Below are positions 1-5,811 of a stretch of 8,127 bases of DNA, in pieces. A program made the position numbers and the translations under genes. This DNA comes from Acidimicrobiaceae bacterium (lineage in GTDB: Bacteria; Actinomycetota; Acidimicrobiia; Acidimicrobiales; Palsa-688), in assembly GCA_027334785.1 (NCBI GenBank), contig DAHWQF010000133.1, positions 1 through 8,127 on the forward strand, given 5' to 3'. Positions within the stretch are counted from its first letter, which is position 1, and each line of letters opens with the position of its first letter. Below the pieces are notes generated by a model. It ran no database searches. It was not told the origin of the DNA and saw only the letters and a list, made by a program, of their open reading frames with translations.

Positions 1-1076
1 TCGCCAATCCCCCGCCTGGCGTACCACTCCCGGCCGCGGGTGCCTCCGGCACCAGCCGCAGCGCTGCCAACCAGACGCCAGGTGCCCTCCTGGAGAGCGA
101 ACACTCATCTCGCGCGCCACGCGGCCCACAGCAGCATGAGCAGGCCCCAGGCCAGGCAGCGGGCGGTGGAGCGCCCGAGCAGGCCCCGGGCCAAGAGGTA
201 CCCGGCCAGGCGGTCGCCAGCGCACCCCTGGTAGCACAGGGTGCCGCCGCCAGCGACCGGCCGACCACCGCGACGGCCCGGCCCGTCGTTGCAACAGCCG
301 CAGGGGGGCCCCAGCCCCAGACGGTGCCCGCTGACGCGGCCCCGCTCCGCCCCGGCCCCGGCCCCGGCCCCGAGCCGCGCCACGTCGGCAGGCGCCCCGA
401 ACGCAGCGCCCCGGGTGAGCCCATGCCAGGGACCATGGCCCCGTCTGGCCCCCCTCGAGGCGCCGGCGAAGGGCCAAGGACTGAAACGGAGGTGCCCGGT
501 CTGCCAGGCGAGCCCGCGCAAGGCCCTCAGGCCGGCAACGACACGCCGCAGGCAGCGAGCGCAGCGAGGCCCCATGAGCAGCCGGCGGCCCGCCAGGAGG
601 AGCCGCAGCCCACCACGGCTGCCCCAGGACAGCCTTCGCCGCCGGCGGCGGCCGCGGCATGGGCCTCCTGGCGACGGCTGACGGCCGAGCGGCACGGGGC
701 GGCGAGGGCTGAGCGCAAGGCCGTCCGGGAGGGCCGGGCCATGCTGCACGCCGAGAGCGGAGGCTGGACGGGCGCAGCGCGCTCGGCGGTGGACGACAGG
801 GCCCAACTCGTCTGGCAGCGCCTCCAGGACAGGCCGGCGCGCACAATACTGCGCGGCACGGCAAGGACCGCAGGGATCGTCGCCGCCGGCTTCGTCGCCA
901 CGGCCTCGACGCCCTTCGCCGTTGGGGCGGCCGCCCTCTACGCCGGCCACAGGGCCCTGCGCTGGCGCGCCGAGGCCCCCGCCCGACAAGCCGAGCGAAC
1001 GGCGCGGCGCCAGGCCGCCCTGGCGGCCTACAGGGCGCAGGCCTCGAGCCGGGACGCAGGGCCCCCGCCCAAGTAA
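1..1076 (+). CDS. 5'-truncated Pro/Ala/Gln-rich protein with C-terminal hydrophobic segment; possible VirB6/TrbL-like tail
   Basis: The frame starting at base 3 is open from the window edge to TAA at 1074-1076, so the gene begins upstream. A GTG at 324 is in frame but has no reason to be the start. About 358 residues are visible. The first ~210 are low complexity, rich in Pro, Ala, Gly and Gln, with APGQ-type and PG repeats. The last ~140 are structured-looking: a charged Arg/Ala/Glu helical stretch (from WASWRRLTAERHG), then a hydrophobic segment (IVAAGFVATASTPFAVGAAA), then a basic tail ending in PPPK. The next gene starts at the base after its stop, so the two are translationally coupled. 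In Gram-positive conjugation modules a polytopic VirB6/TrbL-like protein with a long disordered tail often precedes the NlpC/P60 hydrolase, so that is my best guess. No family motif proves it, and the upstream sequence would decide. Confidence 0.65.
   Translation, partial: ANPPPGVPLPAAGASGTSRSAANQTPGALLESEHSSRAPRGPQQHEQAPGQAAGGGAPEQAPGQEVPGQAVASAPLVAQGAAASDRPTTATARPVVATAAGGPQPQTVPADAAPLRPGPGPGPEPRHVGRRPERSAPGEPMPGTMAPSGPPRGAGEGPRTETEVPGLPGEPAQGPQAGNDTPQAASAARPHEQPAARQEEPQPTTAAPGQPSPPAAAAAWASWRRLTAERHGAARAERKAVREGRAMLHAESGGWTGAARSAVDDRAQLVWQRLQDRPARTILRGTARTAGIVAAGFVATASTPFAVGAAALYAGHRALRWRAEAPARQAERTARRQAALAAYRAQASSRDAGPPPK
350..372 (+). repeat. CCCCGG hexamer tandem repeat inside the low-complexity tail
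   Basis: Nearly four copies of CCCCGG lie head to tail. In the coding frame they give a Pro-Gly run (PGPGPGPEP). The unit is six bases, so slippage would add or remove whole Pro-Gly pairs without breaking the frame. Confidence 0.75.
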
Positions 1077-3125
1077 ATGGCGGACGAGAAGGCCACCGAC
1101 GTCGTCGGCCGGGCGGCCCTCGGCGCGGCACAGGGAGCCGCCACGGGGGGCGGCGTGCCCGGTGCCGTGGCTGGGGCAGCCAAGGGCCTCGCCAGTTCCA
1201 GCCGTGGGCGGCGCTGGCTCCTGGTCGGCCTGGTGGTCCTCCTGCTCTCCTCGCCCGTGGGCATCGTCGTTGCCACCCTCGCCTTCGTTGGGCTCCTGGC
1301 GGGCACCCGTGACGCCGTGGCGGCCCAGAGCTATGACCTGGCCAGCGCCACCGGGGTGCCCGGAGGGGACCTCTCGGCCATGCAGGCAGCCGCCGAGGAC
1401 GCCGGCATCCCCTGGGAGGTGCTCTGGGCGCTGTGGTACTACGAGACCGGGCCGGGGGCGGGCTGGGGCACCTGGCCCGGTGCCTGCGACACCGAGCCGC
1501 CGCCCCTCCAGGGGGCCTCCCCGCTCCCCTGCCCCTCCATGCCCTCCTACCCCGGCGAGCCGCCACCGACTACGACCACCACGACAACGGCGCCGCCCGC
1601 CACGACCACGACCACGACGGCCAAGAAGAAGGGCAAGAAGGGCGGGGCCCCTGCCACCACCACCACCACAACGGTGCCGGCGACGACCACGACCACGCAG
1701 CCGCCCATCGTCTACCTGGGGCCCTTCGCCGTCCGCCAAGGCGTACTGCCCACGAGCGTCGCCGACAGCTGGCCAGGAGCGGCGGGCTGGCTCGCAGACG
1801 CCTTCGCCGCCTCCCTCTCCTCCCAGCCGGGCTGGTGGGACGGCCTCGGCCTGGCCAGCGGCATAGTGGCCTCCCAGGACGCCTCCGTCCCCTACGCCTC
1901 GACGACCTCCGACGGAGCGCAGTCGGTGCGCACCGACATGGAGGCAGCCCTCGCCGGCTTGCCGGTCCAGGGCAACGCCGGGCCAAGCCAGCTCATGTTC
2001 GACCAGAACGTCTTCGAGCTGGCGCAGGCCACTTACCTCGGCTGGCAACCCGGAGCCACGACGGCAGGGGCGCCGGGCGGCGGCATGGTCTGCGGGCAGG
2101 TCGGGGCGGGAGGGGTGATGACGGTGAGCGGCCCGGCTGGCGCCCTCGTCACGCTGGTGCCCGCTCAGCTGGCCAACGCGGCCGTCATCGCGCATGTCGG
2201 CCAGGGCCTTGGGGTACCTACGCAGGGCCTCGTGGTGGCGCTCGGCACCGCCCTCACCGAGTCGGGGCTGTGGGACCTGCCGAACGGCACCGTGCCTGGC
2301 TCGGAGGCCGACCCGGGCGCCCAGTGGGGCCCCTACTCGCCAGCCAACCCGCCCGGCAACGGCACCTCGGTCGGGCTGTTCCAGCAGCAGGACAACTGGG
2401 GCACCGTGCCAGAGCGCATGAGCCCGGCGTGGTCGGCCCAAGCGTTCTTCGACGGCGTCCCCGGGGGACCGGGCGGCCTGCTCCAAGTGCTGGGCTGGCA
2501 GGCCATGCCGATGGGCCTGGCCGCCCAGGCGGTGCAGGCCTCGGCCTTCCCTGGCCGCTACCAGGCCTGGATGCCGGCGGCGCAGGCAGTCCTCGGCCAG
2601 GCTGAAGGGATCTCGTGCACGCCGGCCGGGGGCTTGCCGCCGCTCTCCGGCGCCAGCTCCACCGCACGGACGGTCATCGCGGCGGCTGAGGCCTGGGTTC
2701 TCGAGAAGGCCCCCTACGTGTGGGGCGGCGGCGCGGCTACGGGGCCGACGATGGGCCTCTACGGTACAGGGGCGACAGCACCACCAGCTGCGGTCGGCCA
2801 ACCCGGTTTCGACTGCTCGGGCCTCACGCTCTACGCCTACGCCAGCGTCGGCGTCGTGCTGCCCCACTACTCGGGAGCGGGAGGCCAGTGGAGCCTCGTG
2901 CAGGCCGCTGGCGGTTTCACCATGGACATGGCCCAGCTCCAGCCCGGCGACCTTGTGTTCTTCAACGGGTCGGACGGCAGCGCGACGAACCCCGGCCACG
3001 TGGGCATCTACCTCGGCAACTACCAAATGGTCGACGCATTGGAGACCGGCACCTACGTCGAGGTCGACTACATCGGGCCGGGGTCCGCCTTCTACGCCAC
3101 CTTCGACGGAGGCGGGCCCGCCTAG
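1077..3125 (+). CDS. Membrane-anchored modular peptidoglycan hydrolase: lysozyme-like regions plus C-terminal NlpC/P60 domain (T4SS VirB1-like)
   Basis: This 682-residue protein probably cuts cell wall at the outer face of the membrane. A Gly/Ala-rich N-terminus is followed by one or two membrane spans (about residues 47-76). A first lysozyme-like region has GIPWEVLWALWYYETG with candidate acid Glu123. A Thr/Pro/Lys linker (162-210) follows, then LGPFAV (214-219), which resembles the GxFQ-type motif of such domains. A second lysozyme-like region has ALTESG (Glu395) and VGLFQQQ (432-438), the pattern of actinobacterial transglycosylase-like domains. The C-terminal NlpC/P60 domain has YVWGGG (547-552), FDCSG (Cys580) and GHVGIYLG (His641). 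Asp653, 12 residues after the His, fits the position of the acidic third residue in RipA-type enzymes. It starts directly on the TAA of the upstream gene, so coupling is likely. Hydrolase identity is strong; the conjugation role rests on context. Confidence 0.9.
   Translation: MADEKATDVVGRAALGAAQGAATGGGVPGAVAGAAKGLASSSRGRRWLLVGLVVLLLSSPVGIVVATLAFVGLLAGTRDAVAAQSYDLASATGVPGGDLSAMQAAAEDAGIPWEVLWALWYYETGPGAGWGTWPGACDTEPPPLQGASPLPCPSMPSYPGEPPPTTTTTTTAPPATTTTTTAKKKGKKGGAPATTTTTTVPATTTTTQPPIVYLGPFAVRQGVLPTSVADSWPGAAGWLADAFAASLSSQPGWWDGLGLASGIVASQDASVPYASTTSDGAQSVRTDMEAALAGLPVQGNAGPSQLMFDQNVFELAQATYLGWQPGATTAGAPGGGMVCGQVGAGGVMTVSGPAGALVTLVPAQLANAAVIAHVGQGLGVPTQGLVVALGTALTESGLWDLPNGTVPGSEADPGAQWGPYSPANPPGNGTSVGLFQQQDNWGTVPERMSPAWSAQAFFDGVPGGPGGLLQVLGWQAMPMGLAAQAVQASAFPGRYQAWMPAAQAVLGQAEGISCTPAGGLPPLSGASSTARTVIAAAEAWVLEKAPYVWGGGAATGPTMGLYGTGATAPPAAVGQPGFDCSGLTLYAYASVGVVLPHYSGAGGQWSLVQAAGGFTMDMAQLQPGDLVFFNGSDGSATNPGHVGIYLGNYQMVDALETGTYVEVDYIGPGSAFYATFDGGGPA
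1566..1703 (+). repeat. Thr-codon-rich low-complexity tract encoding the periplasmic/extracellular linker
   Basis: Runs of ACC and ACG (with some ACA) encode poly-Thr blocks of 5-7 residues separated by Pro/Ala and by a basic island, KKKGKKGG (residues 183-190). Such linkers are common in actinobacterial surface proteins and are often O-mannosylated (family knowledge). The basic island is less usual and could contact cell-wall polymers (inference). Confidence 0.75.
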
Positions 3126-3247
3126 CGGAGCGCTTTCAGCCAGGCCCTGGCCAAGAGCCCGAGGTGCTCGCTGCGGGCCTCGGTGACGTCGACGAGAGCC
3201 TCGACGGCCTTCGCCACCCTTGCCTGCTGTGTTACGGCGTCATCCAT
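3122..3247 (-). CDS. 41-residue helical microprotein, partial paralogue of the upstream regulator without its HTH
   Basis: The gene starts at ATG 3247-3245 and stops at TAG (CTA at 3122-3124 on the + strand). It encodes 41 residues ending in LGLLARAWLKALR. Start choice is firm: AAGGAGG sits five bases upstream (3253-3259). The gene overlaps the end of the HTH gene by eight bases (ATGGATGA arrangement), so it is almost surely cotranslated with it. Residues 14-40 match residues 171-197 of that protein at 15 of 27 positions without gaps, including ALV, LG and ARAWL. The match ends where the regulator's helix-turn-helix begins. It may bind the regulator through a shared helical interface, or be a remnant of a duplicated gene that kept its start signals. 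Its stop overlaps the convergent hydrolase stop. Function unknown. Confidence 0.75.
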   Translation of the reverse strand: MDDAVTQQARVAKAVEALVDVTEARSEHLGLLARAWLKALR

Positions 3248-3974
3248 CACTTCCTCCTTCCAGGATCTCGGGCAGCACCTGTAAGGCGGCTTTCCGCACG
3301 GCTGCCACGTAGCGGGTCGCCGACGCCCTCCCCAGGCCCATCGCCTGGGCGACCTCGGTAATGTTCAAGCCCTCCCCGGCCACGAAGGCCATGAGCCATG
3401 CCCTGGCGAACTGCCCAAGGCGCTCGTTGTGCTCCCCTGCGACCGCCACCAGCGCCGACACGGCCTGCCCCAGGGTCACCTGAGCGGTCGCCTGCTCCTC
3501 CGGGCCTAGCTCGTGTGCCGACAGGACCTCGCTGGCGGCACCCAGGGGGACCGTCCCCAACCCCCTCTCAGTCATCGGGCCACCCCCCATGTCGCGCCAC
3601 CACTCCGACAGCTCGGTACGGCTCGGGAGCCGCCCGCCGTGGGTGGCCTGCCAGTCGGGCTCGGCGGCCATGGCCGAGCGGAGCCGCCGGCGCTGCTCGG
3701 AAGCACCAGAGAGCCCCCCGGTCCCGGCCGAGGCGTCCGCCCAGCGCTGCACGGCAGTCCGGCCCTTGAGCCACAGCTGGCGCTCCCAGCCTTCGGGGAA
3801 GGTTCCGCCCTCCTCCCGCCAGATCGTCCACATGACCTCGTTGAGCAAGGAGACCACGTCGTCGTAGTCCCGCCCCTCACAGAGCCCCGGTGCCTTGCGG
3901 AGCAGGGCACGGGCCGTCGTACCGACCGTCGCGGCACGGCCTTGGAGCCCGGCTGCGAAGCTGTCCTCCTGCAA
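3240..3974 (-). CDS. Helix-turn-helix protein, possibly sigma-factor-like regulator
   Basis: This 244-residue protein starts at TTG 3974. GGAGGAGG lies just upstream (3979-3986), and an in-frame TAG at 3999-4001 rules out a longer form. The C-terminus has a clear helix-turn-helix, ITEVAQAMGLGRASATRYV (residues 205-223). It is preceded by a helical segment (about 160-198) that recurs in the 41-residue downstream gene. The N-terminal part (RDYDDVVSLLNEVMWTIW, 35-52) recalls sigma region 2, and GGRLPSRTELSEWW (113-126) recalls the GRxPTxxELA pattern of sigma region 3. Length and order fit a divergent sigma-70-like protein, but the promoter-contact motifs are not recognisable. A repressor or activator with a novel N-terminus is the alternative. 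The palindromes upstream may be its binding sites. It is transcribed toward the hydrolase gene. Confidence 0.8.
   Translation of the reverse strand: MQEDSFAAGLQGRAATVGTTARALLRKAPGLCEGRDYDDVVSLLNEVMWTIWREEGGTFPEGWERQLWLKGRTAVQRWADASAGTGGLSGASEQRRRLRSAMAAEPDWQATHGGRLPSRTELSEWWRDMGGGPMTERGLGTVPLGAASEVLSAHELGPEEQATAQVTLGQAVSALVAVAGEHNERLGQFARAWLMAFVAGEGLNITEVAQAMGLGRASATRYVAAVRKAALQVLPEILEGGSDG
3253..3259 (-). promoter_or_regulatory. Strong Shine-Dalgarno for the 41-residue gene
   Basis: The minus strand reads AAGGAGGAAGTGATGG: a seven-base match to the 16S rRNA 3' end, five bases before ATG. It lies inside the last codons of the HTH gene. This is the best ribosome binding site in the window and is the main reason to accept such a short gene. 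Confidence 0.75.
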
Positions 3975-3978
3975 ATTG

Positions 3979-3986
3979 CCTCCTCC
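3979..3986 (-). promoter_or_regulatory. Ribosome binding site fixing the TTG start of the HTH gene
   Basis: The minus strand carries GGAGGAGG four bases before TTG 3974-3972. No ATG or GTG lies in frame between the upstream in-frame stop (3999-4001) and this TTG, so the rare start codon is supported. Confidence 0.65.
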
Positions 3987-4001
3987 GGTGGTACCCCTCT
4001 A

Positions 4002-4017
4002 ACCGTAGCAGTACGGT
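4002..4017. promoter_or_regulatory. Inverted repeat ACCGTA-N4-TACGGT, candidate operator of the HTH gene
   Basis: Perfect six-base arms with a GCAG spacer lie 28-43 bases upstream of the TTG start, where a promoter should be. On the minus strand TACGGT also fits the -10 pattern TANNNT. A related half-site, TACCGT, occurs at 4140-4145. Autoregulation by the HTH protein is a plausible inference. Confidence 0.45.
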
Positions 4018-4096
4018 ATGACGGGACCGCTCATCCTGTCCCGGGCTGAGGTCCCGGTGCCACTGCCTGCCCGGGAAGGCCCAGCCGACGGGTGCG

Positions 4097-4115
4097 CTGG
4101 CGCGCGCCGCGCCAG
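4097..4115. promoter_or_regulatory. Strong 8-bp hairpin CTGGCGCG-CGC-CGCGCCAG
   Basis: Perfect eight-base arms around a three-base loop form a very stable GC hairpin. There is no T-tract on either side. It could be a transcription-stopping hairpin, an RNA leader element of the HTH transcript, or a protein site. It is 122 bases from the HTH start. Confidence 0.45.
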
Positions 4116-4154
4116 GATGGGGCCGGTGCCGCAATTGAGTACCGTTACGTCCTT

Positions 4155-4169
4155 AGTGGATAATCCACA
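4155..4169. promoter_or_regulatory. Palindrome GTGGAT-A-ATCCAC with two overlapping DnaA-box-like sites
   Basis: A 13-base perfect palindrome (4156-4168) sits in the AT-richest part of the gap. Read rightward, 4161-4169 is TAATCCACA; read on the minus strand, 4163-4155 is TTATCCACT. Each differs from the DnaA box TTATCCACA at one base. A single cluster is weak evidence for an origin, and a plain operator is equally possible. Confidence 0.4.
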
Positions 4170-4208
4170 TCTCTACAGTCGGGACGTCACGCCTCGGTCT
4201 TGAGCGGT

Positions 4209-4241
4209 CCAAAGGCCGGTCTTTGGCGGGCCGAAAGGCCC
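4209..4241 (-). terminator. Tandem hairpins just after the J-domain gene, likely terminator
   Basis: Reading leftward, four bases after the J-domain TGA, GGGCC-TTTC-GGCCC (4241-4228) folds as a five-pair stem. It is followed by CCAAAG-ACCGGC-CTTTGG (4226-4209), a six-pair stem within an almost fully palindromic 18-mer. There is no clear U-tract, which is common for terminators of high-GC actinobacteria. The position right behind a stop codon supports this call. Confidence 0.55.
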
Positions 4242-4245
4242 CTGG

Positions 4246-5025
4246 TCAAACGCCCCAGCGAGCCCGCTCGTGCCCAACCCGGCGCTCGAGGCGCACCGCC
4301 CGCCCAGCCGCCCTGCCCTGCGGCCCCCATGCCGTCCGGTGCCACCAGGCCCGAGCTCTGCCCGCCACCCGGGCGGCCCCGTGCAGGCCCACAAGGGCCC
4401 ACCATGAGCCCATGGCCACGGCCGAAGCGAACGCCGCTGCCCCGCTCGAGTCGAAATAGTCGGCTACCAGCGCCGCAGCGAACCACGCCACGGCGACGAG
4501 CGGCGTCAGCGCCAGCCACAGCCAGAGCGGCTCCAGCACCTCTCGCAGGCTGGTGGGCGAGCCGGTCCTGTGCATCTGGCTCGCCGCCCAGGCCGCCGAC
4601 CGGTCCAGGCCGCGAGCCAGGGCGCGCACCAGGCGGAAGGGCACCGCCAGGCCTTCGCGCACCAAGTGCCCGACGCCGAAGGGGAAGAGCCACTGGCCGG
4701 GCGCCAGGCGGGCACCGGCCCGCCACTCGGCACCAACAGGGCCCTCGTCCTCTGCCCTACAGGGACCGCCCGCTCCCTCCCAGGGCCCAGGAGGAGGCTC
4801 GGCAGGGCGGGGGGGCTGGCCCTCCGAACCTCCTCCTCGGCCCTCGGCCCCGTCCGGGGCCACCTGCGAGAGGAACTCGTAGGCGGCCTTGGCCACGCGG
4901 AACTCCTCGGGGTCGCCGCCCCGGTCGGGGTGACAGCGCGCCGCGGCGGCCCGCCAGGCCCGCCGCACTTCCTCCTGGCTCGCCCCCGGCCCAAGGTCGA
5001 GCACGGCCCAAGGGTCGCCGTTCAC
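4246..5025 (-). CDS. Membrane-anchored J-domain (DnaJ-like) protein
   Basis: This 259-residue protein starts at GTG 5025, whose GTGA overlaps the TGA of the upstream gene by four bases. Residues 4-52 form a J domain: DPWAVLDLGPGASQEEVRRA, then HPD at 32-34, then DPEEFRVAKAAYEFL. The HPD loop is what stimulates Hsp70 (DnaK) ATPase in this family. A disordered Gly/Pro-rich linker follows (about 55-110). Two probable membrane spans lie at about 167-188 and 197-215, so the J domain is likely tethered at the cytoplasmic face. The Gly/Phe region, zinc fingers and client-binding domains of true DnaJ are absent, so this is a specialised type-III-like J protein recruiting Hsp70 to a membrane site (inference). 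The open frame upstream to 5328 lies antisense-shifted within the neighbour and is not used. Confidence 0.85.
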   Translation of the reverse strand: MNGDPWAVLDLGPGASQEEVRRAWRAAAARCHPDRGGDPEEFRVAKAAYEFLSQVAPDGAEGRGGGSEGQPPRPAEPPPGPWEGAGGPCRAEDEGPVGAEWRAGARLAPGQWLFPFGVGHLVREGLAVPFRLVRALARGLDRSAAWAASQMHRTGSPTSLREVLEPLWLWLALTPLVAVAWFAAALVADYFDSSGAAAFASAVAMGSWWALVGLHGAARVAGRARAWWHRTAWGPQGRAAGRAVRLERRVGHERARWGV

Positions 5026-5753
5026 AGCAGTGGCCCCCCGTGCCCGAGCGCCGGCCCCAGCACCTGCACCCAGGCGAGGCCCGCCGTCACCAGCGCCAAG
5101 GCCGCGCCGAGCAACGACTCGCGCAGCGAGCTCGTGTGGCCGAGGACCGGGACGGCCAGGCGCCACCGGAGCGGCCACAGGAGCGGCACGCCGCCGGCGG
5201 TCAGGGCGTCGCCCAATATGTGCAGGGCCACGCCAGCCCCGGCCACCGCCGCCAACCAGGGCCACAGCTGCGGCCCTGTGGCGCGGGCAGCCACGTCCCA
5301 GGTGCCCGTCTCGGAACGCCACACCCACCAGCCGGCTGCGACAGGCAGCACCATGGCCCCGAGGAAGCCCCGGCTAGCCCTGAGAGGCAGCACGAAGCGG
5401 CCCGCCACCGCTAAGCAGAGGGCGACCAGGACCGGGGCGGCCCAGACGTAGCGGCCGGCCGCCCACACCCCGGCGACCACCAGGGCCACGGCCCCGAGGC
5501 TGTGGGTGGCCTGGCGGTGGCCACCGGCGGCGCTGTGCACGACATGGGACGCAGCCTGGCTGACCAGCCCGAACTTCCTGGCCACCGTCGAGCCCGGCTC
5601 GTCCAGGTCGGGCAGGAGCGCGAAGCCGGCACCGACCAGCCCCGCCACGGCGGTCTGTGCCGGCCCCAGGTGCGAGCCGCACAGGCGTGCCAGGGCTGGC
5701 GCTACCGCCAGTACCCCCGCTGCGCCCATCAGGGCGTGGTCACGTCCGAGCAT
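5022..5753 (-). CDS. YdjM/DUF457-family membrane protein, putative metal-dependent hydrolase
   Basis: This 243-residue polytopic membrane protein has the YdjM-type signature: RDHALMG near the start (His6), LLPDLDEPGSTVAR (PDLD at 48-51), GGHRQATHS (77-85) and HILGDALTAGGVPLLWPL (178-195). Conserved His6, Asp49, Asp51, His79, His84, His178 and Asp182 are natural metal ligands. In E. coli YdjM is an SOS (LexA)-controlled inner membrane protein; the substrate is not known. I chose ATG 5753 because homologues begin close to the GRxHA motif. ATG 5783 and ATG 5810 (with GGAGG three bases upstream) are in-frame alternatives adding 10 or 19 residues. The downstream J-domain gene is coupled by a GTGA overlap. 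The start lies in a long inverted repeat shared with the divergent gene. Confidence 0.85.
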   Translation of the reverse strand: MLGRDHALMGAAGVLAVAPALARLCGSHLGPAQTAVAGLVGAGFALLPDLDEPGSTVARKFGLVSQAASHVVHSAAGGHRQATHSLGAVALVVAGVWAAGRYVWAAPVLVALCLAVAGRFVLPLRASRGFLGAMVLPVAAGWWVWRSETGTWDVAARATGPQLWPWLAAVAGAGVALHILGDALTAGGVPLLWPLRWRLAVPVLGHTSSLRESLLGAALALVTAGLAWVQVLGPALGHGGPLL

Positions 5754-5811
5754 GCCTGTATGTGGGGGGGTGAGGCGGCGCATGGCTGCCACCCCCCCAC
5801 ATGGTGGCATG
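5751..5811. promoter_or_regulatory. 22-base inverted repeat between divergent genes
   Basis: The left arm 5751-5772 and right arm 5790-5811 are complementary at 19 of 22 positions; the three mismatches are contiguous. Each arm contains CATGCC or GGCATG at the outer end and a run of seven G or C. The spacer is 17 bases. The arms carry possible start codons of both divergent genes (CATG at 5751 and 5808). It could be a two-fold operator, a hairpin in both transcripts controlling translation, or a site for recombination. Confidence 0.7.

Larger units (their letters stand above)
3975..4245. other. 271-base non-coding region rich in palindromes
   Basis: This gap separates the 3' end of the J-domain gene from the 5' end of the HTH gene, both on the minus strand. 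It is the longest non-coding stretch inside the gene array and is visibly more AT-rich around 4130-4190. It contains four separate symmetric elements (listed individually). It must hold the promoter of the HTH gene. I see no convincing -35/-10 pair. A 61-codon + strand frame (4018-4203) has no ribosome site and is not accepted. Confidence 0.6.

Noticed and set aside
324..1076. GTG 324 as the start of the first gene
   Set aside because: The same frame is open to base 3 with continuous low-complexity composition, so the gene is truncated by the window, not started at 324.
1433..2605. 390-codon + frame with His/Asp-rich stretches
   Set aside because: The His/Asp runs are the Thr-codon tract read out of frame; the frame lies wholly inside the hydrolase gene.
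105..3026. 973-codon minus-strand open frame
   Set aside because: It is antisense to the strongly supported NlpC/P60 gene and the partial gene before it. Its product is Arg/Gly/Pro-rich with no domain; long shadow frames are expected at this GC content.
3034..3037. Loss of the usual His as third catalytic residue in the NlpC/P60 domain
   Set aside because: Asp653 sits 12 residues after His641, where RipA-type enzymes use an acidic residue, so the site may be intact.
4018..4203. 61-codon + frame in the non-coding block
   Set aside because: No ribosome site, no motif, and it runs through the palindromic elements.
5026..5328. N-terminal extension of the J-domain protein to 5328
   Set aside because: It would overlap the YdjM-like gene by 300 bases, has shadow-like composition, and the GTGA start begins exactly at the J domain.
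4200..5414. 404-codon + frame
   Set aside because: Arg/Pro/Ala-rich shadow of the J-domain and YdjM-like genes.
5506..5808. N-terminal extension of the repeat protein to 5506
   Set aside because: This part is antisense to conserved YdjM-like motifs and carries no repeats.
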